From assembly GCF_000688475.1 (NCBI RefSeq), contig NZ_JIAN01000011.1, forward strand, positions 1-64,000: a stretch of 64,000 nucleotides of DNA, in the 5' to 3' direction. The translations under genes were made by a program, and so were the position numbers. The stretch is from Cellulomonas sp. URHE0023 (lineage in GTDB: Bacteria; Actinomycetota; Actinomycetes; Actinomycetales; Cellulomonadaceae). The notes beneath the pieces are model-generated. The model did not search any database. It was not told where the DNA came from and was given only the letters and a program-made list of their open reading frames with translations. Within the stretch, counting starts at the first letter, position 1. The number at the start of each line of letters is the position of its first letter. Below are positions 1-8,812 of the stretch, piece after piece.

Positions 1-1
1 C

Positions 2-271
2 GACGTCACGTTTGACCTCATCTCCGTGCAGTACCACTCCCTCAAAGCAGGGCACGACTACGGCCAGTACGTGCGCGACGCACGCAACGCGGGCAAGGAC
101 GACATCGCCTCGTTCTTCGAGCAGGTCATGAGCGAGGACTCCCAGCGCGCCCAGCGCTGCCACGAGTTCCTCTCCGAGCTGACCAAGAACGGGACCTCCG
201 CCACCTCACCGCGCGACGGCGACGGCGCCACGAGCAGCGGCGCCCTGCAGGACGTGGCTTCCGCCGAGTGA
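2..271 (+). CDS. ferritin-like helical protein, C-terminal part (5' end outside window)
   Basis: The reading frame is open from the first bases and continues above a possible GTG at 26, so the true start is probably outside the window. The visible 89 residues are strongly helical. A pattern of H, E and D residues (YHSLKAGHDY, then FFEQVMSEDSQRA) resembles short ferritin-like proteins that carry Y-H-x-L near the start and D/E-R-A near the end. The last 30 residues are low-complexity Gly/Ser/Thr/Asp. Metal binding is only an inference. A second small helical protein is at 3381-3821, so this stretch may be a stress-related cluster with the DUF2231 and SDR genes. Confidence 0.55.
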   Translation, partial: DVTFDLISVQYHSLKAGHDYGQYVRDARNAGKDDIASFFEQVMSEDSQRAQRCHEFLSELTKNGTSATSPRDGDGATSSGALQDVASAE

Positions 272-344
272 GACCCCGGGCGGTGGGCACCCCGTGCCCA
301 CCGCCCGCTGCCACGCACGACCCCCAGACGAACGGAGCACTCCC

Positions 345-542
345 GTGACGGAACCAGGACGGCACGACCAGGGCGTCCCGCCGGAGCCGGTGGTGGAGGA
401 CCGCCGCGGCGACGCCTCCCCCTCGATCGCCCAGGCGGACGACGACGTGGCGGAGATGGTGCTCGGCAGGGCGCCCGTGGCGGACGCCCCAGACGACCCC
501 ACGGACCCGCCCGTCAACGACGGCCCCGTCAACTCGGCGTGA
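345..542 (+). CDS. small acidic hypothetical protein
   Basis: A 65-residue product rich in Pro, Asp and Val, with no signal peptide or membrane segment. The GTG start at 345 is chosen because GGAG lies 8 bases upstream; the frame is open to 294 but without a ribosome site. It ends four bases before the ATG of the DUF2231 gene, which suggests co-transcription. I do not recognise the family. The acidic, disordered composition resembles the 51-residue protein at 7319-7474. Confidence 0.5.
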   Translation: MTEPGRHDQGVPPEPVVEDRRGDASPSIAQADDDVAEMVLGRAPVADAPDDPTDPPVNDGPVNSA

Positions 543-546
543 GCGC

Positions 547-1116
547 ATGATGAACCGGACCCGTTCGCCCCTCCCGCGACGCCTGGCTGAGCAGCTCGAG
601 ACGTCGTCGACGCTGGAGACCGTTGCCGACGCCCTGCGCCCGGTCGCGGACCTCCTCACAGCACCGCCACGCCTGCGCTCAGCGCTGAGGGGAGAGCCGT
701 TGGGCCATGCGCTGCACCCGCTGCTCACCGACCTGCCCATCGGCTTGTGGACCAGCAGCTCCGTGCTCGACGTCCTGGGCCACGACGACGCCCACGCAGC
801 GGACCGGCTGCTCGGGCTCGGCATCCTCGCAGCCGCACCGACCGCGCTGGCCGGAGCCGCCGACTGGCGACGAGGCGACGGTCGCGTCCACCGCGTCGGC
901 GCCCTCCACGCCGTGCTGAACTCGGCCGCACTGGCGCTCTACACGAGCTCATGGGTGCTGCGCCGGCGAGGTCGACGCGGGGCGGGCATCGCCTCGAGCC
1001 TCCTGGCCAGTGCGCTGACGGCGGCGAGCGGGTACCTCGGCGGGCACCTGGTCTTCGTCCTCGGCTCACCGTACGAGCAGGTCCCCGACGCGTCCGCGCG
1101 AGGGCCACGCCCATGA
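547..1116 (+). CDS. DUF2231-like integral membrane protein
   Basis: A 189-residue protein. Around residues 55-65 it has the G-H-x-x-H-P-L-L-T-D-L-P-I-G-x-W block typical of DUF2231 membrane proteins. Hydrophobic segments follow at about residues 60-80, 85-105, 120-140 and 145-170. The ATG at 547 is directly followed by a second ATG. The biochemical role of the family is unknown; in actinobacteria it often sits among redox or stress genes. It follows the small acidic gene by four bases. The family assignment rests on the HPLLTDLPIG block and the topology. Confidence 0.75.
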   Translation: MMNRTRSPLPRRLAEQLETSSTLETVADALRPVADLLTAPPRLRSALRGEPLGHALHPLLTDLPIGLWTSSSVLDVLGHDDAHAADRLLGLGILAAAPTALAGAADWRRGDGRVHRVGALHAVLNSAALALYTSSWVLRRRGRRGAGIASSLLASALTAASGYLGGHLVFVLGSPYEQVPDASARGPRP

Positions 1117-1183
1117 GCCGGCCGCATCGCGGCCCGATGGCACGTGCCTCGCGTCGCCCAGCTCGGCCGGCGCCGGAAGTGAG

Positions 1184-1939
1184 GTGAGGGTGCCCGAAGG
1201 ACGAGGCGACGGCGTGCGCGAGCTGATCCTCGTGCGCCACGGCGAGAGCGTGGGCAACATCGCCGCGACGGAGGCCGAGAGGGCCGGACGCGAGGAGCTC
1301 GAGCTCGAGACGCGGGACGCAGACACGCCGCTGTCCCCGCTCGGGGAGCGGCAGGCGACCGCGTTCGGTTCGTGGCTCCGCGACCATGACGCCGACGGGC
1401 CGGATGTCGTCTGGTGCTCGCCGTACCTGCGGGCGGTGCACACCGCGACGATCGCCCTGCGGGAGGCCGGCTCCGAGCTGGCGCTGCGCCCGGACGAGCG
1501 CCTCCGCGACCGGGAGCTGGGCATCCTCGACCGGCTCACGACGGCCGGGGTCGATGCCCGGTATCCGTCGGAAAGCGTCCGCCGTCGGCTCCTGGGCAAG
1601 TTCTACTACCGTCCACCCGGCGGCGAGTCCTGGGCGGACCTGGTGCTGCGCGTGCGGGCGTTCCTGTCCGACCTCGACCGCGCGCAGGACGGTCCACGCG
1701 TCCTCGTCGTGGCGCACGACGCGGTCATCATGTCGATCCGCTACGTCTGCGAGGCGCTCTCCGAGCGCGACGTCCTCGAGCTTGCACGCCACGACCCGGT
1801 GCGCAACGCCGCGGTGACCCGGCTGGTCCGCGACGGTCGCGGCTGGCGCGCGCTCGTGGTCAACGACGACGACCACCTGGCCCGGCGGAGCACGCCGGCC
1901 ACGGAGCATGCAGGAGACTCCGATGCCCTCCCCCACTGA
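1184..1939 (+). CDS. histidine phosphatase family protein (phosphoglycerate mutase-like)
   Basis: The N-terminal R-H-G-E-S motif supplies the phosphorylated histidine. W-C-S-P-Y-L-R-A and a late V-A-H-D segment complete the usual active-site pattern of the branch-2 histidine phosphatase fold. The length of about 250 residues is normal. GTG codons at 1184, 1190 and 1214 are all possible starts; a GAGGTGAG stretch overlaps the first two, so the start is uncertain by about ten residues. The 3' end overlaps the NAD(P)HX dehydratase gene by 17 bases, indicating coupling. The substrate cannot be told from sequence. Confidence 0.85.
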   Translation: MRVPEGRGDGVRELILVRHGESVGNIAATEAERAGREELELETRDADTPLSPLGERQATAFGSWLRDHDADGPDVVWCSPYLRAVHTATIALREAGSELALRPDERLRDRELGILDRLTTAGVDARYPSESVRRRLLGKFYYRPPGGESWADLVLRVRAFLSDLDRAQDGPRVLVVAHDAVIMSIRYVCEALSERDVLELARHDPVRNAAVTRLVRDGRGWRALVVNDDDHLARRSTPATEHAGDSDALPH

Positions 1940-2783
1940 GCACCTCACCCCTGCCGTCCTGCGCGACTGGCCCCTGCCGGCACCGGGCACCTCCAAGTAC
2001 TCCCGAGGCGAGGTCGTGGTGGTCGGCGGCGCGCGGTCCACACCCGGTGCGGCGATGCTCGCCGGCATCGCGGCGCTGCGCGCTGGTGCCGGCCGGCTGA
2101 CCCTCGCGGTCGCTCGCTCGGTGGCGGTCCAGGTGGCGGTCACGATCCCCGAGGCAGGCGTGCGCGGGCTCCCCGAGACGGAGGCCGGCTCCCCCGACGG
2201 AACGGGGACCGACGTTCTCGACGACGACCTTGGGGCGGACGCGATCCTCGTCGGCCCGGGACTCGACGACCCCGACCGGACGACCGACCTCCTGCAGGCG
2301 CTCGTGCCCCGCGTGAGCAAGAAGACCCCGATGCTCCTGGATGCCTACGCGCTCGGCGTGCTTCCCCGGGTCGCCGACGTGGCCGACTCGCTCGCCGGAC
2401 GCCTGGTCCTCACGCCGAACGCGACCGAGGCCGCGCTCCTGCTCGGCGTCGACGAGATCTCGGACGACGCCTCCTCGCGCATCGCCGCGACCTACGGAGC
2501 CGTCGTGACGTGTCGGGGCAGGATCGCCAGCCCGGACGGGCGGACGTGGACGATGACGACCGGTTCGTCCGGCCTGGCCACCTCGGGCAGCGGGGACGTC
2601 CTGGCAGGGGTGCTGGTCGGCCTGCTCGCCCGGGGCGCCGACGCCGCACAGGCGACCTGCTGGGCCACGCACCTGCACGCGGCCGCGGGCGACCGGCTGG
2701 CCGCCAGGGTCGGGCGGGTCGGCTACCTGGCTCGCGAGCTCGTCGACGAGATCCCCGCGCTGCTGACCGAGCTGTCGGCGTAG
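1923..2783 (+). CDS. nnrD: ADP-dependent (S)-NAD(P)H-hydrate dehydratase
   Basis: A 286-residue protein of the ribokinase-like NAD(P)HX dehydratase family. It repairs hydrated NAD(P)H using ADP or ATP. The early V-V-G-G-A-R-S-T-P-G-A segment, L-V-G-P-G-L-D, L-T-P-N-A-T-E and the C-terminal T-S-G-S-G-D-V-L-A-G nucleotide motif match the family. The epimerase half found in bifunctional NnrD/YjeF proteins is absent, so this is the stand-alone dehydratase. ATG 1923 is preferred over ATG 1908 because GGAGA lies 7 bases upstream. It overlaps the phosphatase gene. Confidence 0.85.
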   Translation: MPSPTEHLTPAVLRDWPLPAPGTSKYSRGEVVVVGGARSTPGAAMLAGIAALRAGAGRLTLAVARSVAVQVAVTIPEAGVRGLPETEAGSPDGTGTDVLDDDLGADAILVGPGLDDPDRTTDLLQALVPRVSKKTPMLLDAYALGVLPRVADVADSLAGRLVLTPNATEAALLLGVDEISDDASSRIAATYGAVVTCRGRIASPDGRTWTMTTGSSGLATSGSGDVLAGVLVGLLARGADAAQATCWATHLHAAAGDRLAARVGRVGYLARELVDEIPALLTELSA

Positions 2784-2814
2784 ACCGCCTGGGCATCACG
2801 ACCACGCGACGCGC

Positions 2815-3324
2815 TCACCGCTCGACGCGCCGCAGCTCGACCTCGCTGAGCACGCCGTCACGGACCGTCGCGGTGATGAACGTCGCGAACGGCTGACGGC
2901 GTCGGTCGGTCGGCGAGCCGGGGTTCAGCAGCCGCATGCCCGACGGCGTGACGGTGTCCCACGGGATGTGACTGTGCCCGAACACCAGCACGTCCACGTC
3001 CGGGTGCTCGACGTCGCAGCGTCGCTCCCGACCTGCGGCCTGCCCGGTCTCGTGGACGACGGCCAGCCTGACCCCGGCCAGGTCGACCCGGGCCACCCGA
3101 GGCAGGAGCAGGCGAAGCTCCGCGCCGTCGTTGTTGCCGTAGCACCCGACGAGTCGGCGGGACCGGCCCGACAGCTCGTCGAAGAACTGCTCGGACACCC
3201 AGTCACCCGCGTGGACGACGACGTCGGCCGCCTCGACGGCGGCCCACACAGCGGCCGGCAGGTCCCGGGCCCGGCGCGGCACGTGCGTGTCGGCGAGCAG
3301 GACGAGGTGCACGCCTCCCATCAT
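2815..3324 (-). CDS. YfcE/MJ0936-type metallophosphoesterase
   Basis: A 169-residue single-domain calcineurin-like phosphoesterase. All metal-binding motifs are present in order: A-D-T-H, H-A-G-D-W, G-N-N-D and G-H-S-H. The length fits the small YfcE class. Two ATG codons at 3324 and 3321 are the likely start. The frame stays open upstream, but that part is Arg/Gly-rich and overlaps the next gene. It is convergent with nnrD, with a 31-base gap. Likely a phosphodiesterase of unknown substrate. Confidence 0.85.
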   Translation of the reverse strand: MMGGVHLVLLADTHVPRRARDLPAAVWAAVEAADVVVHAGDWVSEQFFDELSGRSRRLVGCYGNNDGAELRLLLPRVARVDLAGVRLAVVHETGQAAGRERRCDVEHPDVDVLVFGHSHIPWDTVTPSGMRLLNPGSPTDRRRQPFATFITATVRDGVLSEVELRRVER

Positions 3325-3380
3325 GCCGCCGGTCGCGTCGGACCGGACGCGGTCACCATCCGGGACCGACGTCGCGGACG

Positions 3381-3821
3381 TCACTCGTCGAGGATCTGCG
3401 CCGCCGACACCTTCCGCTGGGCGCGCAACCACGTGACCTGTCGCCGGTTCCGCGGGGCGCACAGCTCGACCAGGTCGAGCAGCTCGTCGTCCCGGTGCGC
3501 CTTCGCCGCCTGACCCAGCACGTCCCAGTCGGTCGCCAGGCCGCACGCCGCCGCGTAGACCGAGCGCAGGTCGCTCAGCAGCGCAGCACCGGGCTCGTCA
3601 TCGCCGGCCGACGTGTCGGGCGGATCGGGCAGCAGCGCGTCGGCGTGCTCGGCAAGGGCTGCCGCGTGATCCTGCGACCAGTGCGAAAGGTCGCGTGCGA
3701 CGTGGTGCACGTCCTGCTCGGCCGCGTGGTCGTCGGCGAGACGCGTCAGTGCAGCGGCCAGACCCGCCTCCGACGCGGCCATCTCGATGAGCAGGCGAGC
3801 CACCTTCACGGCGCGCTCCAC
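3381..3821 (-). CDS. small helical hypothetical protein
   Basis: A 146-residue, Ala- and Asp-rich, predominantly helical product. It has regularly spaced H, E and D residues (AEQDVHHVARDLSHW, DHAAALAEHAD) that suggest a four-helix, ferritin-like fold, but no diagnostic motif is certain. The start at 3821 lies 16 bases inside the upstream oxidoreductase gene, so translation is coupled. Context suggests an accessory or stress role with the molybdopterin enzyme. Confidence 0.6.
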   Translation of the reverse strand: MERAVKVARLLIEMAASEAGLAAALTRLADDHAAEQDVHHVARDLSHWSQDHAAALAEHADALLPDPPDTSAGDDEPGAALLSDLRSVYAAACGLATDWDVLGQAAKAHRDDELLDLVELCAPRNRRQVTWLRAQRKVSAAQILDE

Positions 3822-6262
3822 GGTCGGATCGCCTCGTCGGCCTCGGCGTCCGGACCGCCGCTCGTGGCGGGGACGTCACCGGACAGCGGTGCGGACGCGG
3901 TCGTCGTCGGAGCAGGGGCAGCCCGCCCGTCCGCCGCAGCAAGCTTGCGCACCCGCGCGGCCCCCGACTTGAACAAGGGCTGCTTCGACACCGCATCCCA
4001 CTCGGTCGGCGTCAGCTCGTTCGCGGCGCGGCCGGCACCATCGGGCTCGCTGGGGTCTGCGGCGTCCCAGTACCCGTAGTGGAACGGCAGGAAGATGACG
4101 CCAGGACGGATCGCGGTCAGCCGGACCTGTGCCCGGACAGAGCCGCGCACGGTCGTCACCTCTGCGAGATCACCCTCCGAGAGCGACAGTGCCTGCGCGT
4201 CGTCGGCCGACATCTCGACCCACACGTCGGGCGCGGCCGCCTGCAGCTGGGGCGCACGCCCTGTCTTGGTCCGCGTGTGGAACTGGTAGAGCGTGCGGCC
4301 GGTGAGCAGGGCGAGCGGGTAGTCGTCGGACGGCTGCTCGTGCGGCGCACGGTAGTCGGCGCCCTTGAGCAGCGCCTTGCCGCTCGGGTTGAGCGCGCGG
4401 TACTCCGTGACCTCGACCGGCGCCCCGGTCAGCAGGTCGCGACCGTACGTCTCGCAGCGGTCCGGGTCCGCCCAGAACCGTCCGTCCGTGTAGAGCCGTT
4501 CGGTGCCCGCCGGATGGTCGGGCGTGCACGGCCACTGCACCCCGCCCGAGCCGCGCAGCACGTCGTACGACAGTCCGCTGTAGTCGCACGGGCGGTCTGC
4601 GCTGCACCGCTTCCACGCCTCGAACGCGTCCTGGGGAGTGCGCCAGCCGACGAGCGGGGCGCCGTCCTTGTCGACCAACGCCATCCGGTCGGCGAAGTCG
4701 ACGAAGATGTCCAGGTCCGAGCGCGCCTCCCCTGGCGGCTCAACGGCCTTCTCCGAGAGGTGCACGGTGCGGTCCGCGTTGGTGAACGTCCCCGTCTTCT
4801 CGGCCCAGGCCGCGGCGGGCAGCACCACGTCGGCCAGGCTCGCCGTCTCGGTCAGGAACATGTCCTGGACGACGAGGAACAGGCCGTCACGGGAGAGCAC
4901 CTCCCGGATCCGCGCCAGCTCCGGCAGCGAGACCGCCGGGTTGGTCGCCTGGACCCACAGCATCCCGATCGAGCCCTGCTCGGCATAGCGGAAGATCTGC
5001 ATGGCGTGCGTGGGTGGCGAGTGGTGCGGGATCGTCGACGGCTCGATGTTCCAGATCTCGGCGAGCTGTGCGACGTGCTCCGGGTTGGCCCAGTTGCGGA
5101 ACCCGGACAGGTCGCCGTCCGCCCCGCACTCGCGCGTGTTCTGCGCGGTGGGCTGGCCGTTCATCTGCAGCACGCCGCACCCGGGGCGCCCGAGCATCCC
5201 GCGCAGCAGGTGGATGTTGTTGACCTGCACCGCGGCGGCCGTCGCCTGGTTGGCCTGGTAGAAGCCCTGGAGAACCGTCGACAGCAGCCGGTCCGCCTTC
5301 CCCACCAGGCGCGCGGCGGACCGCAGGTCGTCGACCTCGATCCCGCAGATCGCCGCCGCCCGCTCGGCCGGGTACTCCTGGACGATCGCCTGCAGATCCT
5401 CGAACCCGACGGTGTGCGCCGCGACGTACGCGGGGTCGAACCAGTCGTTCGCGATCAGCTCGTGGAGCAACCCGTTCATCAGCGCGACGTTGGTGCCGGG
5501 CCGGGGTGCGAGGTGCACGGACGCCGCGCGCGCGACGGGGGTCGGTCGTGGGTCGACGCACAGGATCGCCGGAGGGTGTGGGCCTGCCAGCCGGTCGAGG
5601 ATCCTGGACCACAGGACGGTCTGCGTCTCCGCGACGTTGTGGCCGTACAGGGCGATGACGTCGGCGTGGTCGACGTCGGTGTACGAGCCCGGCTGACCGT
5701 CGCAGCCGAACGACTCCTTGAGCGCCTCGGCCGCCGTCGCCGTGCACAGTCGGGTGTTGCCGTCGAGGTGCGCCGTGCCGATGCCGCCCCGAGCGACGAC
5801 GGCGAGCGTGTAGTACTCCTCCAGGAAGAGCTGACCCGACGTGTAGAACCCGATGCTGCTGGGCCCACTCTCCGCCAGGAGCTGCCGCGTCCGGGCCACC
5901 ACCCGGTTCATCGCCTCGTCCCACGACGCCTCCACGAGCCGGCCGCCGTCTCGCACGAGGGGACGCGTGAGCCGGTCCCGCGAATGGTTCGCCTGCCAGC
6001 CGAACAGGTCCTTCGGGCCGAGCCGCCCGTGGTTCACCCGGTCGTCGGCACGCCCGCGCACCCCCACGATCGGCCCGTCCCGCACGGCGATGTCCAACCC
6101 GTCCCCGTTCGAGTGCAGGACCGACGCGCTCTGCACCCACCGGTCCACCTGCTCGCTGGAGGTGCCCTCGCCGAGGTAGGTGTCCACCCGCACCGGCCAC
6201 GGCTCGCCCGGGCCGTAGGGCGTGCGGGCGCCCCACGGCTCGGCGATCCGGTCTCGCTTCAT
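3806..6262 (-). CDS. molybdopterin-dependent oxidoreductase lacking the N-terminal 4Fe-4S ligands
   Basis: An 818-residue member of the DMSO reductase superfamily, closest in layout to assimilatory nitrate reductases and formate dehydrogenases. N-T-R-L-C near residue 173 offers the expected Cys ligand to molybdenum. The P-x-x-x-W-A-E-K-T-G-T-F-T-N block near 480 and the C-terminal G-R-T-L-Y-Q-F-H-T-R-T molydopterin-binding region are intact. There is no cysteine before residue 173, so the usual CxxCxxxC cluster is missing, and the L-C-x-K-G position reads L-G-P-K-D. Substrate and electron partner are unknown. It lies 15 bases from the SDR gene and overlaps the small helical gene. Confidence 0.85.
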   Translation of the reverse strand: MKRDRIAEPWGARTPYGPGEPWPVRVDTYLGEGTSSEQVDRWVQSASVLHSNGDGLDIAVRDGPIVGVRGRADDRVNHGRLGPKDLFGWQANHSRDRLTRPLVRDGGRLVEASWDEAMNRVVARTRQLLAESGPSSIGFYTSGQLFLEEYYTLAVVARGGIGTAHLDGNTRLCTATAAEALKESFGCDGQPGSYTDVDHADVIALYGHNVAETQTVLWSRILDRLAGPHPPAILCVDPRPTPVARAASVHLAPRPGTNVALMNGLLHELIANDWFDPAYVAAHTVGFEDLQAIVQEYPAERAAAICGIEVDDLRSAARLVGKADRLLSTVLQGFYQANQATAAAVQVNNIHLLRGMLGRPGCGVLQMNGQPTAQNTRECGADGDLSGFRNWANPEHVAQLAEIWNIEPSTIPHHSPPTHAMQIFRYAEQGSIGMLWVQATNPAVSLPELARIREVLSRDGLFLVVQDMFLTETASLADVVLPAAAWAEKTGTFTNADRTVHLSEKAVEPPGEARSDLDIFVDFADRMALVDKDGAPLVGWRTPQDAFEAWKRCSADRPCDYSGLSYDVLRGSGGVQWPCTPDHPAGTERLYTDGRFWADPDRCETYGRDLLTGAPVEVTEYRALNPSGKALLKGADYRAPHEQPSDDYPLALLTGRTLYQFHTRTKTGRAPQLQAAAPDVWVEMSADDAQALSLSEGDLAEVTTVRGSVRAQVRLTAIRPGVIFLPFHYGYWDAADPSEPDGAGRAANELTPTEWDAVSKQPLFKSGAARVRKLAAADGRAAPAPTTTASAPLSGDVPATSGGPDAEADEAIRPWSAP

Positions 6263-6277
6263 GTCGAGTCCCGCGGC

Positions 6278-7141
6278 TCAGAACACCGGTTTCCCACCGG
6301 TCACGCCCAGGACCGTCCCCGAGACGTAGGAGGCCGTGGAGCTCGCCGCCAGGAAGACGAACGCCGGCGCAACCTCCGCGGGCTGACCCGCGCGACCGAG
6401 CGGCGTGTCCGCACCGAACTTCTCCACCTTGGCCTCCGGCTGGGTGGCCGGCTGCAACGGCGTCCAGATCGGTCCCGGGGCCACGGCGTTGACGCGGATG
6501 CCCCGCGCCCCGAGCTCGCCCGCGAGGTTGACCGTGAAGTTGTTGATCGCGGCCTTCGTCGCGGCGTAGTCGAGCAGCGACTCCGTCGGCTGGTACGCCT
6601 GGATGGACGACACGTTGATGATCGAGCCACCCTCACCCAGGTGCTCGAGCGCGGCCTGGGTCACCCAGAACAGTGCGTAGAGGTTGGTCTTGAACGTCCG
6701 GTCGAGGTCGTCCGTGGTGATGTCCGCGACCGACTCGCGCCGAGCCCACTGGAACCCGGCGTTGTTGACCAGGATGTCCAGCCCGCCGAGCTCGCTGGCC
6801 GCCGACTGCACGGCGCCACGGGCCTCGTCCTCGTTTCGCAGGTCCGCCGGGATCAGGACGCACTTGCGACCGGCGCGCTCGACCCACTCGGCCGTCTGGT
6901 CGGCGTCGGGCTTCTCCTCGGGAAGGAACACGATCGCGACGTCCGCGTCCTCCCGCGCGAAGGCGATCGCGACGGCCCGTCCGATGCCCGAGTCGCCGCC
7001 AGTGATCAGGGCTTTGCGTCCGCTCAGGAGCCCGGACCCCTGGTAGCTGGACTCCCCGTGGTCGGGCGCGGGGGACATCGGTTCGGTCAGGCCGGGAGGC
7101 TGTTGCTGCTGAGGGGGGAACTGCTCGTCGGACTCGGACAT
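6278..7141 (-). CDS. short-chain dehydrogenase/reductase (YghA / general stress protein 39 type)
   Basis: A 287-residue SDR. T-G-G-D-S-G-I-G binds the nucleotide. N-N-A-G follows, then I-N-V-S-S with catalytic Ser, Y-A-A-T-K with Tyr and Lys, and N-A-V-A-P-G-P-I-W-T-P-L. The 45-residue Gln/Pro-rich N-terminal extension is usual for the YghA stress subgroup. Start 7141 follows a GAGGAG ribosome site. The gene runs in the same direction as the oxidoreductase with a 15-base gap, so it probably heads that operon. Confidence 0.88.
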   Translation of the reverse strand: MSESDEQFPPQQQQPPGLTEPMSPAPDHGESSYQGSGLLSGRKALITGGDSGIGRAVAIAFAREDADVAIVFLPEEKPDADQTAEWVERAGRKCVLIPADLRNEDEARGAVQSAASELGGLDILVNNAGFQWARRESVADITTDDLDRTFKTNLYALFWVTQAALEHLGEGGSIINVSSIQAYQPTESLLDYAATKAAINNFTVNLAGELGARGIRVNAVAPGPIWTPLQPATQPEAKVEKFGADTPLGRAGQPAEVAPAFVFLAASSTASYVSGTVLGVTGGKPVF

Positions 7142-7318
7142 GCGGGCTCCTCGTGGGGTGCGAGCTCCGTGTGTCGCCGTCTTCTCCAGCCCAACGAGCC
7201 TCCCACTGACCCGGGCCGTCGACCACCCGACCGAAGGACGGCCCCGCGTCGCCTCACCGATTGCCGGCCTGCGCCCACCGGCGCAGGCTGGGAGGGATCC
7301 GACGAAGGAGGGCGAGCA

Positions 7319-7474
7319 ATGACTGCATCGGACGACCCCCGGCACGAGGGCAAGGTGGACGACCCCGAGGAGCTCGCCCGGGCGGGTGGCGTCGGCATAG
7401 GGGCAGGCGAACCGTCCACGTTCGAGCCCGAGGAAGACACGGAGCCCGTGCAGGACCCGGCCTCGGACGATTGA
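7319..7474 (+). CDS. small acidic hypothetical protein
   Basis: A 51-residue acidic product, too short for most gene callers. The ATG at 7319 has a clear GGAGG ribosome site about 7 bases upstream. It has no signal or membrane segment and is rich in Asp, Glu, Pro and Gly, probably disordered. It is transcribed divergently from the SDR gene. Family unknown. The ribosome site and the compact open frame are the support. Confidence 0.55.
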   Translation: MTASDDPRHEGKVDDPEELARAGGVGIGAGEPSTFEPEEDTEPVQDPASDD

Positions 7475-7559
7475 GGCCGCAGCGCCACGGCGCGACGAGG
7501 TTCGGTGAAGTCGAGGATTCCGCAGATGAGCCGACAACGCCCTGCCACCATGCCACGAC

Positions 7560-7591
7560 GCCCCCGACCTCCGGTGCGGGAGGCCGGGGGC
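7560..7591 (-). terminator. GC-rich hairpin after the galactanase gene
   Basis: An inverted repeat with arms GCCCCCGACCTCC and GGGAGGCCGGGGGC, one imperfect pair, around a short loop. It lies 10 bases beyond the galactanase stop on the minus strand. There is no T-tract, as is common in high-GC actinobacteria. It probably ends galactanase transcription. Confidence 0.55.
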
Positions 7592-7601
7592 ATCGTCGTG
7601 G

Positions 7602-8717
7602 TCAGGGCTTCCAGCTGATGCCCGTGTTGAACTTGCCGTTCCAGTCGAAGACGGCCATGTTGTCCCACTGGTTCCCGGTGCCGTTGATGTTGGCCGGGTC
7701 CCACCCGTTGCCCTTCACGGCGGTCCAGGTGGGCTCCCACCAGAAGACGCCGATACCGCCCGCGTTCCGGACGGTGTTCTGGACGTACTGGAACATCGTC
7801 GCCTGGCTGACCCAGCTCGCGTCGAAGCCGTTGCAGGTGCCGTTGGTGCTGTTCGCCTCAGAGTCCGCGTTGGCCGTCGTGAACGGGTAGGCGGTCTCGA
7901 CGATGGCGACGGGCTTGCCGTAGCGGGACTTCGCGGTGGTCACGGCCGAGTACAGCTGGTTCAGGTCACCGTGCCACATGCAGTAGTACGAGAGACCGGT
8001 GATGTCCCAGCTGACGCCCTTGGCCTTGATGCCGTCGTAGAACCACTGCAGGTTCCCGACGGAGTCGGCGTCGGCGGTGTGGATGATCACCTGGGTCGAG
8101 GAGCTGCACGCCTTGACCGCGTTGTAGCCCTGCTTGAGCAGCAGGCTCACGTTGGTGAAGTCGTTGTTCAGGACCTTGCCCTCGTTCCAGAGCATGCCGA
8201 CGTTGATCTCGTTACCGATCTGGACGCTGTCGGGCGTCGTGCCCTGCGCCTTGAGCTTGGTGCAGGTGTCGTACGTGAAGTTGTAGACGTCGGTCTGCAG
8301 CTGCGTGATGGTGTGGCTCGCCCAGGCCGCCGGCTTGTACTGCTTGCCCGGGTCGGCCCAGGTGTCGGAGTAGTGCAGGTCCACCATGAGCTTGAGGCCC
8401 TTGCCCTTGACCGTCTTGGCGTCGGTCAGGAGCTTGGCCTGGTTGTTGTAGCCAGACGCCGGGTTGTTCCAGACCCGCAGTCGGGCGTAGTTCATGCCGG
8501 CGGTCTTGAGGGTGTCGAGCGGGTTCGCCTGCGCCCCGCTGGCGTTGTAGTACTTGACTCCGAGATCGAGGCTGCGCTGCAGGCTCGACACGTCCGCGCC
8601 GAGCATGGTGAGGCTGTTCGCAGCCTGGGCTGGCGGAGCGATCGTCAGGGCCAGAGCGGGTGCCGCCAACACGACGGCGACGGTAGCGATGGCGGCCAGG
8701 CGCTTTTGTACCTTCAC
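7602..8717 (-). CDS. secreted glycoside hydrolase family 53 arabinogalactan endo-beta-1,4-galactanase
   Basis: A 371-residue secreted enzyme. A basic start (VKVQKR), hydrophobic core and A-Q-A-A-N site form a Sec signal peptide of about 34 residues. The mature part is a (beta/alpha)8 barrel with GH53 signs: G-A-D-V-S-S, N-Y-A-R-L-R-V-W-N-N-P, the acid/base Glu in Q-I-G-N-E-I-N-V-G, and the nucleophile Glu in V-E-T-A-Y-P-F. It should cleave beta-1,4-galactan of pectin side chains outside the cell. The GTG at 8717 follows AAGGAGAT. No carbohydrate-binding module is attached. Confidence 0.92.
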   Translation of the reverse strand: MKVQKRLAAIATVAVVLAAPALALTIAPPAQAANSLTMLGADVSSLQRSLDLGVKYYNASGAQANPLDTLKTAGMNYARLRVWNNPASGYNNQAKLLTDAKTVKGKGLKLMVDLHYSDTWADPGKQYKPAAWASHTITQLQTDVYNFTYDTCTKLKAQGTTPDSVQIGNEINVGMLWNEGKVLNNDFTNVSLLLKQGYNAVKACSSSTQVIIHTADADSVGNLQWFYDGIKAKGVSWDITGLSYYCMWHGDLNQLYSAVTTAKSRYGKPVAIVETAYPFTTANADSEANSTNGTCNGFDASWVSQATMFQYVQNTVRNAGGIGVFWWEPTWTAVKGNGWDPANINGTGNQWDNMAVFDWNGKFNTGISWKP

Positions 8718-8812
8718 GGCAATCTCCTTTGATTGTCCTGAGTAGGCAGGCGGAACCGAGGCCAACTCCTCGCCGGAAGAGGTTGTACCGGCGCGGCCCG
8801 TAGGCCTCGGAG

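Noticed and set aside
4079-7474. A 1131-residue plus-strand open frame
   Set aside because: It is antisense to the molybdopterin oxidoreductase and SDR genes and has Arg/Val/Asp-rich composition typical of high-GC shadows. Only its last 51 codons, with their own ribosome site, are kept.
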